DNA from: Anaerostipes sp.
Lineage (GTDB): Bacteria; Bacillota; Clostridia; Lachnospirales; Lachnospiraceae
Length of the DNA: 64,000 nt
Direction: 5' to 3'
Assembly (NCBI RefSeq): GCF_018381315.1
Contig: NZ_JAGZSD010000001.1
Span: forward strand, 62,001-126,000
Within the stretch, counting starts at the first letter, position 1. Every line of letters starts with the position of its first letter. The notes under the pieces are model-generated. The model was not told where the DNA came from, did not search any database, and saw only the letters and a list, made by a program, of their open reading frames with translations. Made by a program: the position numbers and the translations under genes. This document shows, piece by piece, positions 22,751-31,998 of the stretch.

Positions 22751-24499
22751 TTAAATGTCAAAGGTTTCGAGCCCTTCAAACTGCATTTTGTAATATTTTG
22801 CGTAGATGCCATCCTGTTCTAAAAGCTCTCTGTGGGAGCCGCGTTCCTGGATGGTGTGGCCGTCAATGACAAGGATTTCGTCGGCATGTTTAATTGTAGA
22901 CAGCCGGTGGGCGATTGTTACGGTAGTTCTGTTCTTGGACAGCTCTTCCAGGCTCTTTTGAATGTGGCGTTCGCTTTCGTTGTCCAGAGCACTGGTTGCT
23001 TCGTCCAGGATCAGGACCGGCGGGTTCTTTAAGAAGACCCTTGCAATGGAGATCCGCTGTTTCTGGCCCCCGGACAGGCGGGTTCCGCGTTCTCCCACAA
23101 ACGTATCGTATCCGTCAGGAAGGCCCATGATAAAGTCATGAATGTTGGCTTTTTTTGCCGCTTCCACGATCTCATCCACAGAGGCTTCCGGATTTCCGTA
23201 GGCGATGTTCTCCCGGACACTTCCGCCAAACAGATAGACGTCCTGCTGGACGATGCCGATGGAATTTCTAAGGCTTTCAAGAGTCATGTCCCGGATGTCC
23301 TGTCCGCCGATCGAAATTGTCCCCTGGCTGACATCGTAAAACCTCGGAAGCAGAGAACAGATGGTAGTTTTTCCTCCGCCGGACGGTCCTACCAAAGCGA
23401 CAGATTTTCCTGCTTCAATCTCAAAGGAAACATGGTTAAGGACTGCTTCATTTTCTTCATAGCTGAAACTCACATCCTTATAAGAGATGTTTCCTTCGGG
23501 ATTTTTAATCGGTTCAGCACCCGGCAGGTCTGTAATCTCCGGTTCTGTCTCGATAATATCCAGGAACCTCCGGAAACCGGATAATCCCTTCTGCATCATC
23601 TCAGTGAGTTCTACAAGAATCTGAATCGGGCTGATAAAGATGCCGATATACAGAGCATACATGGCAAGATCTGCCGCACTCATCTGTCCTGCAGCGATAA
23701 AGCAGCCTCCTGCAACAAGCGTTACCAGATACATCAGACCCTGAAAAAAGGTATTGCCACCCTGAAAAGTACCCATAGCCTTGTAGTTGTCCCGCTTGGA
23801 AAGAAGAAAGTCTTCATTTCCCCGGTGAAACTTTTCCCGTTCAATATCCTCATTTGCAAAGGACTGTACGATCCTGATGCCTGCCAGAGAATCCTGCAGT
23901 GTGGCGTTAACATTTCCTATCTTCTTCCGGTTGTCCAGAAACGTAGACTGCATCCGTTTGTTTTGGAGTGCACTAAAAAAGATCATCAGAAGGACAACAG
24001 CACATAAAATCAGCGCAAGCTTCCATTGGATCATAAATAGAAAGATAAAAGATCCGACGATCTTAACGACTGAAATAAAAAGATTTTCCGGACCGTGGTG
24101 GGCAAACTCTGAAATGTCAAATAAATCAGAGACCAGACGGCTCATCATCTGGCCGGTGTTGTTTTTGTCGTAGTATGAAAAAGAAAGATTTTCATAGTGT
24201 TCAAATAGCTCCCTGCGCATATCTCTTTCCATCTGGGCGCCCATGATATGACCCTGGCAGCTTACATAATACTTGCACAGTGCCTGAAGTATGTAACAGA
24301 CAAGGAGTATGCCGCCGATAATAAAAATGTTATTTAAAATAACAGAACCTTTTTCTAAAAATAAAGTGTTGGTCAGCGTGCGGAGTATCTGCGGGTACGC
24401 CAGGTCTACGATACTGATAAAGGCAGCGCAGAACAGGTCAAATAAGAAAACAGCCTTATATGGGCCGTAGTATTTAATAAATTTTTTAAAAGTATCCAT
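22751..24499 (-). CDS. ABC exporter, fused membrane and ATPase domains
   Basis: 582 residues. Six transmembrane helices occupy the first 310 residues, then an ATPase domain with Walker A GPSGGGKTT, signature LSGGQKQR and Walker B VLILDEATSALD. This half-transporter architecture (MsbA/LmrA-like) works as a homodimer exporting lipids, drugs or peptides; no N-terminal peptidase is present. It is a single gene on the minus strand, divergent from the XRE pair. The substrate is unknown. Confidence 0.93.
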   Translation of the reverse strand: MDTFKKFIKYYGPYKAVFLFDLFCAAFISIVDLAYPQILRTLTNTLFLEKGSVILNNIFIIGGILLVCYILQALCKYYVSCQGHIMGAQMERDMRRELFEHYENLSFSYYDKNNTGQMMSRLVSDLFDISEFAHHGPENLFISVVKIVGSFIFLFMIQWKLALILCAVVLLMIFFSALQNKRMQSTFLDNRKKIGNVNATLQDSLAGIRIVQSFANEDIEREKFHRGNEDFLLSKRDNYKAMGTFQGGNTFFQGLMYLVTLVAGGCFIAAGQMSAADLAMYALYIGIFISPIQILVELTEMMQKGLSGFRRFLDIIETEPEITDLPGAEPIKNPEGNISYKDVSFSYEENEAVLNHVSFEIEAGKSVALVGPSGGGKTTICSLLPRFYDVSQGTISIGGQDIRDMTLESLRNSIGIVQQDVYLFGGSVRENIAYGNPEASVDEIVEAAKKANIHDFIMGLPDGYDTFVGERGTRLSGGQKQRISIARVFLKNPPVLILDEATSALDNESERHIQKSLEELSKNRTTVTIAHRLSTIKHADEILVIDGHTIQERGSHRELLEQDGIYAKYYKMQFEGLETFDI

Positions 24500-24594
24500 G
24501 ATTTAAGACTCCATTCTAATATAGAAAGTAAAAGTGCCAGTAAAGATTCTAACACAAGGAAGAAAACATGTAAATATTTCAATGTAAAATATAC

Positions 24595-24646
24595 TTGACA
24601 TTAGATGTAAAGTGAACTATACTCTAATTGTAAAGCAAACTATACT
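24595..24646 (+). promoter_or_regulatory. Promoter of the XRE pair with 23-bp-phased direct repeats
   Basis: TTGACA (24595-24600), 17 bp, TATACT (24618-24623). The 17-mer GTAAAGTGAACTATACT (24607-24623) recurs as GTAAAGCAAACTATACT at 24630-24646, two differences, 23 bp apart, overlapping the -10 and the start. The second copy runs into TTTA, giving TAAAG...CTTTA dyad symmetry. Autoregulation by the XRE protein is likely. Confidence 0.7.
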
Positions 24647-24702
24647 TTAACATGCAGGACACACCAGGTGTATCCTGTGGGGAAACAAAAAGGGTGTGAC
24701 AT

Positions 24703-24912
24703 ATGAAAACAAGAATACAGGAATTGAGAAAGGAAAAGAAGGTAACGCAGATAGAACTGGCGGAATCTGTAGGAGTAACCCGGCAGACAATCATATCTCT
24801 GGAAAACGGCAGATATAAGGCCTCGCTGGTGCTGGCCCATAAGATTGCACAGTTCTTTCAGGTGACCATTGAGGACATCTTTATATTTGATCAGGAGGAG
24901 GAGAATTTATGA
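24703..24912 (+). CDS. XRE-family helix-turn-helix regulator
   Basis: 69 residues, essentially one DNA-binding domain: ELRKEKKVTQIELAESVGV, then RQTIISLENGRY and LVLAHKIAQFFQVTIEDIF. This compact Cro-like class commonly precedes a small membrane protein gene, as here, where the two genes overlap by 4 nt. It probably represses its own promoter through the repeats at 24607-24646. Confidence 0.9.
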   Translation: MKTRIQELRKEKKVTQIELAESVGVTRQTIISLENGRYKASLVLAHKIAQFFQVTIEDIFIFDQEEENL

Positions 24913-25388
24913 TAGGATTATTTTGTGCAAGCAATGCAAAAAACGATGAGGAATATAAGAAAGCGGTAAAGAAAAAACAGAAATATCTGATTCTTCTGTT
25001 TATAGTGGGAGCGGCGACACTGGCGGTTTCCCTTATGGCATACAGCTATTGGGACGTTAATATTAACGATCATATGTTAAGTGCATATTCCGGACTGGGA
25101 ACAGGACTGATGGCAGCTGCTTTAGTACTGTGGATCCGGTTTCAGCTGGTGTTGAAGAACCCCACAAAATTAAAAGAACTGCGGCTCAGCAATACAGATG
25201 AGAGAAATCAGGAGATAGGGAAAAAAGCATACCGGTTTGCGGCAACAGCATTGATTATTGCCCTCTATGGGGTTTGGCTCATCGGAGGTCTCTGGTATCC
25301 GGTCCTGACTAAGGTTATGACAGTTCTTGTGTGGGTGTTCGTAATCACATATATAGTCTCTTATAAAGTGTTTGAGCGCAGGATGTAA
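24909..25388 (+). CDS. Four-helix membrane protein paired with XRE regulator
   Basis: 159 residues, overlapping the XRE gene by 4 nt. Four hydrophobic segments are seen (about 27-46, 61-80, 108-126, 131-150) and a conserved-looking cytoplasmic stretch LRLSNTDERNQEIGKKAYRFA. This resembles the DUF2178/DUF3796-type membrane proteins that travel with XRE regulators. The role is unknown; sensing or anti-regulator functions have been suggested for such pairs in general. A strong terminator follows. Confidence 0.75.
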   Translation: MIGLFCASNAKNDEEYKKAVKKKQKYLILLFIVGAATLAVSLMAYSYWDVNINDHMLSAYSGLGTGLMAAALVLWIRFQLVLKNPTKLKELRLSNTDERNQEIGKKAYRFAATALIIALYGVWLIGGLWYPVLTKVMTVLVWVFVITYIVSYKVFERRM

Positions 25389-25421
25389 ATATATTCTGAA
25401 TCATTTTTCGCCCGCAGGGAC

Positions 25422-25464
25422 GAAGCCCTGGCATGAGAAATTTTCATGCCAGGGCTTCTTTTTT
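25422..25464 (+). terminator. Strong terminator after the XRE/membrane pair
   Basis: A 15-bp stem (25422-25436 with 25444-25458) is followed by six T residues. It lies against the 3' end of the convergent gene; in that direction there is no T-tract. Confidence 0.92.
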
Positions 25465-26023
25465 ACATGGGTTTCAGGTTTTTATTAAGGCGGTCAATCA
25501 TCCATAAGATTCGCTTTTCCCGCCCCGCATCAGTTTTTGCATCAAAATATGCCCTTGTGTAAGTTCTTTTTACTGATAAGGACATAGCCTGAAAATTTGT
25601 ATAGGCGGGCTCATATTCTTTTAATAAGTCAGATAAAATATCCATTTGTTCTTCTGTTACAGCCGGAGATTTCGGGGCATCCCACTGACCGTTTTCTTTG
25701 GCTTCCTCTATTTTCTTTCTGCCGTAATCAGTCATAAGTCCCTGTTCCTCAAGGTTTTTTACTAATGCCTTGTTTTTCTCTGACCATTTGCTGTTCTTCC
25801 GGCGCAAAGAAAAATATTTTTTATAAGTTTTGTCATCGATCTTCTGCATCTGTCCGTCAATCCATCCAAAACACAGGGCTTCCTCAAGAGCATCCTTTGC
25901 TTTGAGTGTTTTCGGCCCGCCGGCTTTGCCAAATAGCAGCCAGATACCGGCACTTGACAGACTATTTTTATAAAGCCATTTCCTAAAGTCTTCTCTGTTG
26001 GAAAATTCCATGATTTCACTCAT
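25463..26023 (-). CDS. YdeI/OmpD-associated family protein
   Basis: 186 residues from the ATG at 26023 (AAAGGAGAAATG upstream on the minus strand); the longer frame to 26068 has no site. Family signs are LYKNSLSSAGIWLLFGKA, ALCFGWIDGQMQKID and SLRRKNSKWSEKNK, then a helical C-terminus with AYTRAYFDAKT. Members are cytoplasmic and of unclear function, with reports linking Bacillus YdeI to antimicrobial peptide resistance. It is downstream of, and probably co-transcribed with, the ABC-class ATPase gene. Confidence 0.85.
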   Translation of the reverse strand: MSEIMEFSNREDFRKWLYKNSLSSAGIWLLFGKAGGPKTLKAKDALEEALCFGWIDGQMQKIDDKTYKKYFSLRRKNSKWSEKNKALVKNLEEQGLMTDYGRKKIEEAKENGQWDAPKSPAVTEEQMDILSDLLKEYEPAYTNFQAMSLSVKRTYTRAYFDAKTDAGREKRILWMIDRLNKNLKPM

Positions 26024-26098
26024 AATACATTTCTCCTTTTGTCTGTATGATCCCTCAAAGGAGGACAAACATCAGACAGATCATTTCATGTGATAACG

Positions 26099-27796
26099 TT
26101 AAAGGTTCCTGTATCGGTTAAATGCCGCAAAGATTTCCTGTCTTCTTGGTTCTGCAAGGTTAGACTTTACATATCCGCAGTCAAGAATCGACGCAAGGCC
26201 TTTTGTCTCTATCATCTGCATCAGTTCCCCGACGATTTGGCACAGATCCTTCTGTCCGTCGATCAGATGAAGCTGGGCATAGAGAAGTGCATATCCGAGG
26301 GCGGCAGTCTGCTCGGAATCACAGAGCTGTTCTGCATATCTTAAGTCCACAGTCTCCTTATTGATCTGAAAGGCGTCCTTCCCCAGAGTTTTCAGTTTGT
26401 TTCTTCCGTTCTTTGCAAAAGAAGGATGACTACGGATAATTCGGCGGAAAGAAGGTTTTGCCGGCTTTTCGTCCGGAAGTGTCACAGAAGGAAAGGCTTT
26501 GGCTTTTTCCTTTGCAAAGGAAGTGATCTCTTTTGGTACATAACGGTCCATCTGAAGGATGTGGTCTGCAACCTGAAAATAGGCTCCGGAGCTTCCGGCC
26601 ACAATAATGGATGAGATACCGTGGTCTTCATATAATCCCTGAACCTGCTCGATAAACGGCGTGATCGGTTCATGATTGCGGTGGACTACCCTCTGCATCA
26701 GTTCGTCACGGATCATAAAATTGGTGGCGCTGGTATCTTCATCGATGAGAAACAGAGAAGTCCCGGCTTCCATGCTTTCCACCACATTAGCGGCCTGTGA
26801 GGTACTGCCGCTGGCATCCTCTGTGGAGAAGGATGAGGTATCCTTACCGTTGGGAAGGTTGTTGATAAACAGCGAAATATCCGTGTTTTTGATGCTGCGT
26901 CCGTCCTCTGCCCGGAGTTTTACCGCAGTGTTATCAGTAATGACATATTCTCTGCCGTCATTCTTTATATGATTGTAGACTCCCAGCTCCAGTGCTTTCA
27001 ACAGAGTAGACTTTCCATGGTATCCTCCGCCTACAATGAGGGTGATTCCTCTGGGTATCCCCATTCCGGCAAGGGGTCCGTGATGAGGCAGGTCTAACGT
27101 AATCTTCAGGGATTCCGGAGAATGGAACGGAACTGCTTTTTTCATGGGACGGGAAGATACACCGCTCTCTCTGGGCAGGATGGAACCGTCCGCCACAAAA
27201 GCACAAAGGCCGAGCTTGGGCAGCTGTTCCCTGATATACTGCTGATCTTCCGCAAGGTCTGCCACATCTTTTATGACCCTTGAATTTAACCTATTATAAT
27301 AGAAGGAAGAGTGTATGCATTCGGGAAGAAAATCAAACAGGATCTTGATGAGCTCAAAGGCTGCGATTGTCCGCCCTCTGGCCGGAAATCCGACTTCAAA
27401 GTGAACAGAAAGATCTCCGGTGGAAGGATGAATGGACAGAGCGGTCCGTGAAAGAATTTCCTGTCCGCATCTGCTGACAGAGATCAGTCCGCTTTTTCCG
27501 GAACCTTTCGCTTTGAAATTATAGGACTCCAGTTTCCTGCCAAACAGGCGTGTCAGATGATCCTGGAGAGCAGTACGTTTATGGGGCAGGTCAAACAGAG
27601 AAGGAGGGAAACCGGCCTTTGCGCCGGGGATTACAGCACTCAGCTTAGATGGTGATGCAAAAGGATCCCCCTGTACATGGTCAATATTCAGTACATAACC
27701 GTCAAACCGATAGCTTCCTCTTGTATCCTTATAAGCTGGATAACCCTTATGGTCGATCCGCTGCAATAATGATTTCAAATCATCAGATGTTTTCAT
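26099..27796 (-). CDS. ABC-class ATPase of the PF09818/COG3044 type
   Basis: 565 residues. There is an N-terminal RNA-binding-like segment, then a P-loop in GGGYHGKSTLLKALELGVYNH, with an unusual histidine in Walker A, a signature-like region STEDASGSTSQAANVVESME and Walker B ELIDEDTSATNFM as LFLIDEDTSA. It is soluble, without membrane partners. The only member whose structure I recall is trypanosomal MRB1590, an RNA-editing factor; the bacterial role is unknown, and RNA or nucleic-acid handling is a guess. It is the first gene of a two-gene minus operon. Confidence 0.82.
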   Translation of the reverse strand: MKTSDDLKSLLQRIDHKGYPAYKDTRGSYRFDGYVLNIDHVQGDPFASPSKLSAVIPGAKAGFPPSLFDLPHKRTALQDHLTRLFGRKLESYNFKAKGSGKSGLISVSRCGQEILSRTALSIHPSTGDLSVHFEVGFPARGRTIAAFELIKILFDFLPECIHSSFYYNRLNSRVIKDVADLAEDQQYIREQLPKLGLCAFVADGSILPRESGVSSRPMKKAVPFHSPESLKITLDLPHHGPLAGMGIPRGITLIVGGGYHGKSTLLKALELGVYNHIKNDGREYVITDNTAVKLRAEDGRSIKNTDISLFINNLPNGKDTSSFSTEDASGSTSQAANVVESMEAGTSLFLIDEDTSATNFMIRDELMQRVVHRNHEPITPFIEQVQGLYEDHGISSIIVAGSSGAYFQVADHILQMDRYVPKEITSFAKEKAKAFPSVTLPDEKPAKPSFRRIIRSHPSFAKNGRNKLKTLGKDAFQINKETVDLRYAEQLCDSEQTAALGYALLYAQLHLIDGQKDLCQIVGELMQMIETKGLASILDCGYVKSNLAEPRRQEIFAAFNRYRNL

Positions 27797-27981
27797 AATT
27801 ACAAACCTTTCTTTTGCAGATGTTAATATTTCATGACATGTTCCACATGATTTCCGTTTGGCTCTTAGAGTGCCTTATTCCAGTCATGTTAAACTTATAC
27901 AGTAAGTATCCCACGATTGAATTAGCCAGTCAATCCGGACTGTTATTTTTTGTTTCACGGATGGTAAACCGGGTACTGAGT

Positions 27982-27990
27982 TGATATAAT
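27982..27990 (+). promoter_or_regulatory. Extended -10 promoter of the EFR1 gene
   Basis: TGATATAAT is an extended -10 about 50 nt before the ATG at 28041; no clear -35. Confidence 0.5.
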
Positions 27991-28040
27991 AGTTGTATTA
28001 CTATTGTACATACGGACTTGGTTCAAAGGAGGGATCGGTT

Positions 28041-28871
28041 ATGGAATGTAAAAGAGTTTGGGCAGTCTATTTCAGTGCCACAGATACAACAAAAAAGATT
28101 GTCACAGCTTTGGCAAAGGAATCAGCCAGAACGCTGCGGGCCCAATATCATGAGTATGACTTCACTCTGCCCGGTGCAAGAAAGGAGTTCCTTGTTTTTG
28201 AACCTGAAGATCTTGTAATCTTTGGGACGCCAGTCTACGCCGGGAGAGTGCCCAATGTGCTTCTTGGGTTCTTAAAAGATTACATAAAGGGAAATCATGC
28301 CTTGGCAGTGCCGGTTACAGTCTACGGAAACCGGAATTATGATGATGCACTGATAGAACTCCGTGATTTGCTGGAGCAGAACCGGTTCTGTACTGTTGCG
28401 GCAGGAGCTTTTGTGGGAGAACATGCCTTTTCCAAAACGCTGGCAGAAGGGCGGCCGGATCACAAGGACATCAGCCTGGCCAGGGAGTTTGCATTCGGGC
28501 TTTGCCAGCGCATCAGGATGTATGAAAGAGAAGCGGCCGGACATCCTGTATATGTGAAAGGAACCCCGGCTCCGTACAGAGGTTATTATCAGCCCCGTGA
28601 CAGAAAAGGAACCTTTATTGATATAAGAAAGGTAAAGCCGCTGACCTCAGAGTTATGTGACGGCTGCGGTATCTGTGCTGAGGTCTGTCCGATGGGATCC
28701 ATAAGCCGTGAGGATTTCAGCAAAGTAAACGGCATCTGTATTAAGTGCGGAGCCTGCATTAAGAAATGCCCTAAGCAGGCCAGATACTATGAAGATGAAG
28801 GCTATCTGTATCACAAAACTGAACTGGAAGAGCAGTATACAGAGCGGGCAGAGCCGGAAATCTTTTTCTAA
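28041..28871 (+). CDS. EFR1-type flavodoxin/ferredoxin protein
   Basis: 276 residues from the ATG at 28041 after AAAGGAGGG. The N-terminal half is flavodoxin-like: VYFSATDTTKKIV is the FMN phosphate loop, and GTPVYAGRVPN is the aromatic loop. The C-terminal half holds two 4Fe-4S motifs, CDGCGICAEVCPMG and CIKCGACIKKCPKQ. It should pass electrons between FMN and iron-sulfur centres in the cytoplasm; partners are unknown. Proteins of this layout are abundant in anaerobic Clostridia. Confidence 0.9.
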   Translation: MECKRVWAVYFSATDTTKKIVTALAKESARTLRAQYHEYDFTLPGARKEFLVFEPEDLVIFGTPVYAGRVPNVLLGFLKDYIKGNHALAVPVTVYGNRNYDDALIELRDLLEQNRFCTVAAGAFVGEHAFSKTLAEGRPDHKDISLAREFAFGLCQRIRMYEREAAGHPVYVKGTPAPYRGYYQPRDRKGTFIDIRKVKPLTSELCDGCGICAEVCPMGSISREDFSKVNGICIKCGACIKKCPKQARYYEDEGYLYHKTELEEQYTERAEPEIFF

Positions 28872-28902
28872 ACTTATTTAAACCAGCGGTTGGGAGGATA
28901 GC

Positions 28903-29508
28903 ATGATAAAAAATATAATATTTGACATCGGGAATGTCCTGGCGGATTTTGCATGGGAACGGCTGTTTCACAGGCTTGGATTTGAGGATGAGGTTTTTGA
29001 GAATATAGCAGATGCCACGGTAAGAGGACCTTACTGGCAGGAGTTTGACCGGGGACGCATGTCTGACCGGGAGATTATGGAGGGATTTTATTCCCTGGCA
29101 CCCCGGTACAGAGAGCAGCTGGACCTGTTTTATGAGCATATACACGAGATGACGGACGAATATCCTTATGCGGCAGAATGGGTCAGAAGCCTGAAGAAAG
29201 CAGGATATTCTGTATATATATTAAGCAATTACGGAAAAACAGCTTTTGAAAAAAGGAAACATCCGTTTTCATTTCTTGAAGAGGCAGACGGCAAGGTGAT
29301 TTCGTATGAGGTACTTTCGGTGAAGCCGGAAAGAGAGATCTATCAGGCATTGGAAAGCAGATACGGCATCAGCCCTGAGGAATCTGTTTTTATTGATGAC
29401 TTAGAAGAAAACATTGAAGGGGCAGAAAGATACGGGTATGCGGGAATCTTATTCCGGAGCAGGGCCCAGGCAGATCAGGAGATTGCAAAGCTCAGCTGTA
29501 CAAAATAA
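28903..29508 (+). CDS. HAD-superfamily phosphatase (YihX-like)
   Basis: 201 residues. Motif I is FDIGNVLADF, the D-x-G-N variant of the glucose-1-phosphatase-like branch; motif II is ILSNYG; the lysine is in SVKPEREIY; motif IV is FIDDLEEN. A small helical cap lies between motifs I and II. It hydrolyses small phosphate esters, with the natural substrate unknown. AGGAGG-like GGGAGG stands before the ATG. Confidence 0.9.
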   Translation: MIKNIIFDIGNVLADFAWERLFHRLGFEDEVFENIADATVRGPYWQEFDRGRMSDREIMEGFYSLAPRYREQLDLFYEHIHEMTDEYPYAAEWVRSLKKAGYSVYILSNYGKTAFEKRKHPFSFLEEADGKVISYEVLSVKPEREIYQALESRYGISPEESVFIDDLEENIEGAERYGYAGILFRSRAQADQEIAKLSCTK

Positions 29509-29512
29509 TGAT

Positions 29513-29541
29513 TGTGCTGAACCCGTCTTATGACTTATAAT
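29513..29541 (+). promoter_or_regulatory. Promoter of the EAL-domain gene
   Basis: TTGTGC, 17 bp, TATAAT (29536-29541), 40 nt before the ATG at 29581. Confidence 0.55.
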
Positions 29542-29580
29542 TTAAGAACAGTAAAGATATAAGGCAAGGGAGGAATTAAA

Positions 29581-31800
29581 ATGAAAGAGAGCTCTATCAT
29601 GAAAAGAATACTGCTTTTTGTAATTGCGCTTTCTTTAGGCTTATTTTCTTCCTTATATTTATACTCTCAGGCTCTGCACAGGAATCTGGAAAATGAGGTG
29701 CTGAGTTCTCTCCATGAGGTTTCCGGCCAGAGTGTGGAGATTTTGAGAAAAGAAATTCTTGGCGAGATTAACCTGTTGGACGGGATTGCCAATGAGATCA
29801 GTGACAAAAGGCTTGAGGATCCGAAGAAGCTGGCTGAAAGCTTTCAGAAGGTTTCTGACAAGTACCAGTTTAAGCGCATGGGGATTATTCTTACGGATGG
29901 AACCGTTTATACAAGTGACCGAAAGAGCGGGAACCTGGCGGACCGTAAATACTTTAAGTCAGGGCTTAAGGGCATTTCTTCCATCTCAGAGACATTGACA
30001 GACCGTCTGGACCCCAACAGTGAGAAAATCAATATTTACAGTACACCGATCATACGGGGAAACAGGGTTACAGCAGTGCTGTATGCTGCCTACAGAACCG
30101 CTGATTTTAAAAAGACTTTGTCCATATCCTCCTATTATGGAAAAGGCTATACTTATGTTGTGAAACGAAACGGTGACCTTGTGGTGGATTCAGATAATAA
30201 AAACAGTGTTCAGAATATGGATAATATTTTCACATCTCTCCGTGCTGCATCTTCGGAAAATAAAAGGTGCTCAGAGGAACTGAAAGAAGCCTTAAAAAAT
30301 CAGAAAAAAGGTCACATCGATTTTTTCAACGGTGAGAGAAAGTATATGTATTATGTTCCCACAGGGATCAATGACTGGTATCTTCTGACTGTGGTTCCAA
30401 TGGAAGTGGCAAATACAAAAGCTATGGCGATCATGAAGCTTACTTATATTCAGTCAGGGATCATTGTTGCGGTGTTTCTCGCCCTTTTGATCTTCATTGT
30501 GCGCTCTGAAAAAAAGAAAAAGCTGAGGCTGATGGAGATTGCATATACGGACAGTATGACAGGCGGAGACAATTACCGGGCATTTTGCCTGAAAGCTGAA
30601 AAGATATTGGAAAAGGAGACCGCAAAGACCGCCATTCTCTGTATGGATATTGACCGTTTTAAGCTGGTCAATGAGCTGTTTGGGTTTAAGACAGGAGATG
30701 AGATTATTCGTCTGATCTGGCATGTATGGAGCGGAATGATGAAGGAAGGAGAGCTGGCGGCCCACAGAGAAGCCGACCGTTTTGTAGGGCTTATGCATTA
30801 TGATTCTGAGGATGAGCTTTTGCAGCGGCTGGATCAATTCATCACGCATATTCAGCGAATGAAGAATATGAACTACAAAATAAAGCCCAGCATCGGTATC
30901 TATCTGGTGACTGACCGCAGCATATCCATTGATGCCATGCCGGATATGGCTCTGATTGCACAGGCAACCGTGAAAAACCAGCTGCACAGTTATTATGCTT
31001 TCTATAATGAAGAACTGAAAAACCGGATCATTCATAATAAAGAGATGGAAGACCGGATGGAGAGCGCCCTGGCACAACATGAATTTTGTGCCTATTACCA
31101 GCCTAAATATGACACAGAGACGAAAGAGATCGTGGGAGCGGAGGCTCTGGTCAGATGGATCGGAGAAGACGGCAGGATCATACCTCCGTCTGACTTTATT
31201 CCTGTCTTTGAAGAAAACGGGCTGATTATGGGGCTGGATGAATTTATGTTCCGGGAAGTGTGCAGGCAGCAGAGGAAATGGATGGATGAGGGAAGAGAGG
31301 CGGTGCCTATATCTGTCAACCTGTCCCGGTATAATATCTTTTACAGTGCTTTCATAAATAAATATCAGGATACTCTCAAAGAATTTGATATTCCTCCGGC
31401 ACTGGTTCCTTTAGAGATCACGGAGAGTGTTATGTCAGAGGATGAGGAACTGCTGAGAAACATCATTGATGAGCTGCACGGAATCGGATTTTCTGTGCTT
31501 ATGGATGACTTTGGAACGGGGTATTCCTCCATGACCATGTTAAGATCCATGCCGATTGATGTGCTGAAGCTGGATAAGAGTTTTGTAGATGACATCGGGG
31601 ACAGCAGGGGAGAAAAAATTATCAGGAGTATCATTGATCTTTCCAAAAGTCTGGGCATTCACCTGACCGCAGAAGGAGTGGAGACAAAACAGCAGTATGA
31701 ATTTTTAAAAGAGCTTGAATGTGATGAAATTCAAGGTTATTATTTTGCCAGGCCCATGCCGGGTGATGAATTTGGACCGCTGTTGGCGCAGAAGATTTGA
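29581..31800 (+). CDS. Membrane-bound c-di-GMP phosphodiesterase: sensor, degenerate GGDEF, active-looking EAL
   Basis: 739 residues. An N-terminal membrane helix (about 7-29), an extracytoplasmic Cache-like sensor (about 35-280), and a second helix (about 285-307). The following GGDEF-type domain lacks the signature: the expected GG(D/E)EF position reads READRF, and the start motif is DSMTGGDNYRAF. It therefore should not synthesise c-di-GMP. The EAL domain (about 480-735) keeps EALVRW, NLSRYN, EITES, DDFGTGYSS, KLDKSF, AEGVET and QGYYFARPM, so it should hydrolyse c-di-GMP to pGpG. It is monocistronic and the ligand of the sensor is unknown. Confidence 0.92.
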   Translation: MKESSIMKRILLFVIALSLGLFSSLYLYSQALHRNLENEVLSSLHEVSGQSVEILRKEILGEINLLDGIANEISDKRLEDPKKLAESFQKVSDKYQFKRMGIILTDGTVYTSDRKSGNLADRKYFKSGLKGISSISETLTDRLDPNSEKINIYSTPIIRGNRVTAVLYAAYRTADFKKTLSISSYYGKGYTYVVKRNGDLVVDSDNKNSVQNMDNIFTSLRAASSENKRCSEELKEALKNQKKGHIDFFNGERKYMYYVPTGINDWYLLTVVPMEVANTKAMAIMKLTYIQSGIIVAVFLALLIFIVRSEKKKKLRLMEIAYTDSMTGGDNYRAFCLKAEKILEKETAKTAILCMDIDRFKLVNELFGFKTGDEIIRLIWHVWSGMMKEGELAAHREADRFVGLMHYDSEDELLQRLDQFITHIQRMKNMNYKIKPSIGIYLVTDRSISIDAMPDMALIAQATVKNQLHSYYAFYNEELKNRIIHNKEMEDRMESALAQHEFCAYYQPKYDTETKEIVGAEALVRWIGEDGRIIPPSDFIPVFEENGLIMGLDEFMFREVCRQQRKWMDEGREAVPISVNLSRYNIFYSAFINKYQDTLKEFDIPPALVPLEITESVMSEDEELLRNIIDELHGIGFSVLMDDFGTGYSSMTMLRSMPIDVLKLDKSFVDDIGDSRGEKIIRSIIDLSKSLGIHLTAEGVETKQQYEFLKELECDEIQGYYFARPMPGDEFGPLLAQKI

Positions 31801-31884
31801 AGTACAGAAAAATATACAATAAATTTTAAAAAAATTGAAATTTCCTCTTCCATTTTTGAACCAGACGTAATATAATAGCAAAAG

Positions 31885-31958
31885 CGGGGCATGGCTCAGC
31901 TTGGTAGAGCGCGTGGTTCGGGACTACGAGGTCGCAGGTTCAAATCCTGTTGCCCCGA
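31885..31958 (+). tRNA. tRNA-Pro, anticodon CGG
   Basis: 74 nt with all arms: acceptor CGGGGCA/TGCCCCG, D arm GCTC/GAGC, anticodon stem CGTGG/CTACG with loop TTCGGGA (anticodon CGG), T arm GCAGG-TTCAAAT-CCTGT. The 3' CCA is not encoded (A then CT). A TATAAT at 31871-31876 is its -10. Confidence 0.95.
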
Positions 31959-31966
31959 CTGCTGAA

Positions 31967-31998
31967 AGCATCAGACATTTGTCTGGTGCTTATTTTTT
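31967..31998 (+). terminator. Terminator after tRNA-Pro
   Basis: AGCATCAGAC (31967-31976) pairs with GTCTGGTGCT (31981-31990), one G-U, followed by TATTTTTT. Confidence 0.88.
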
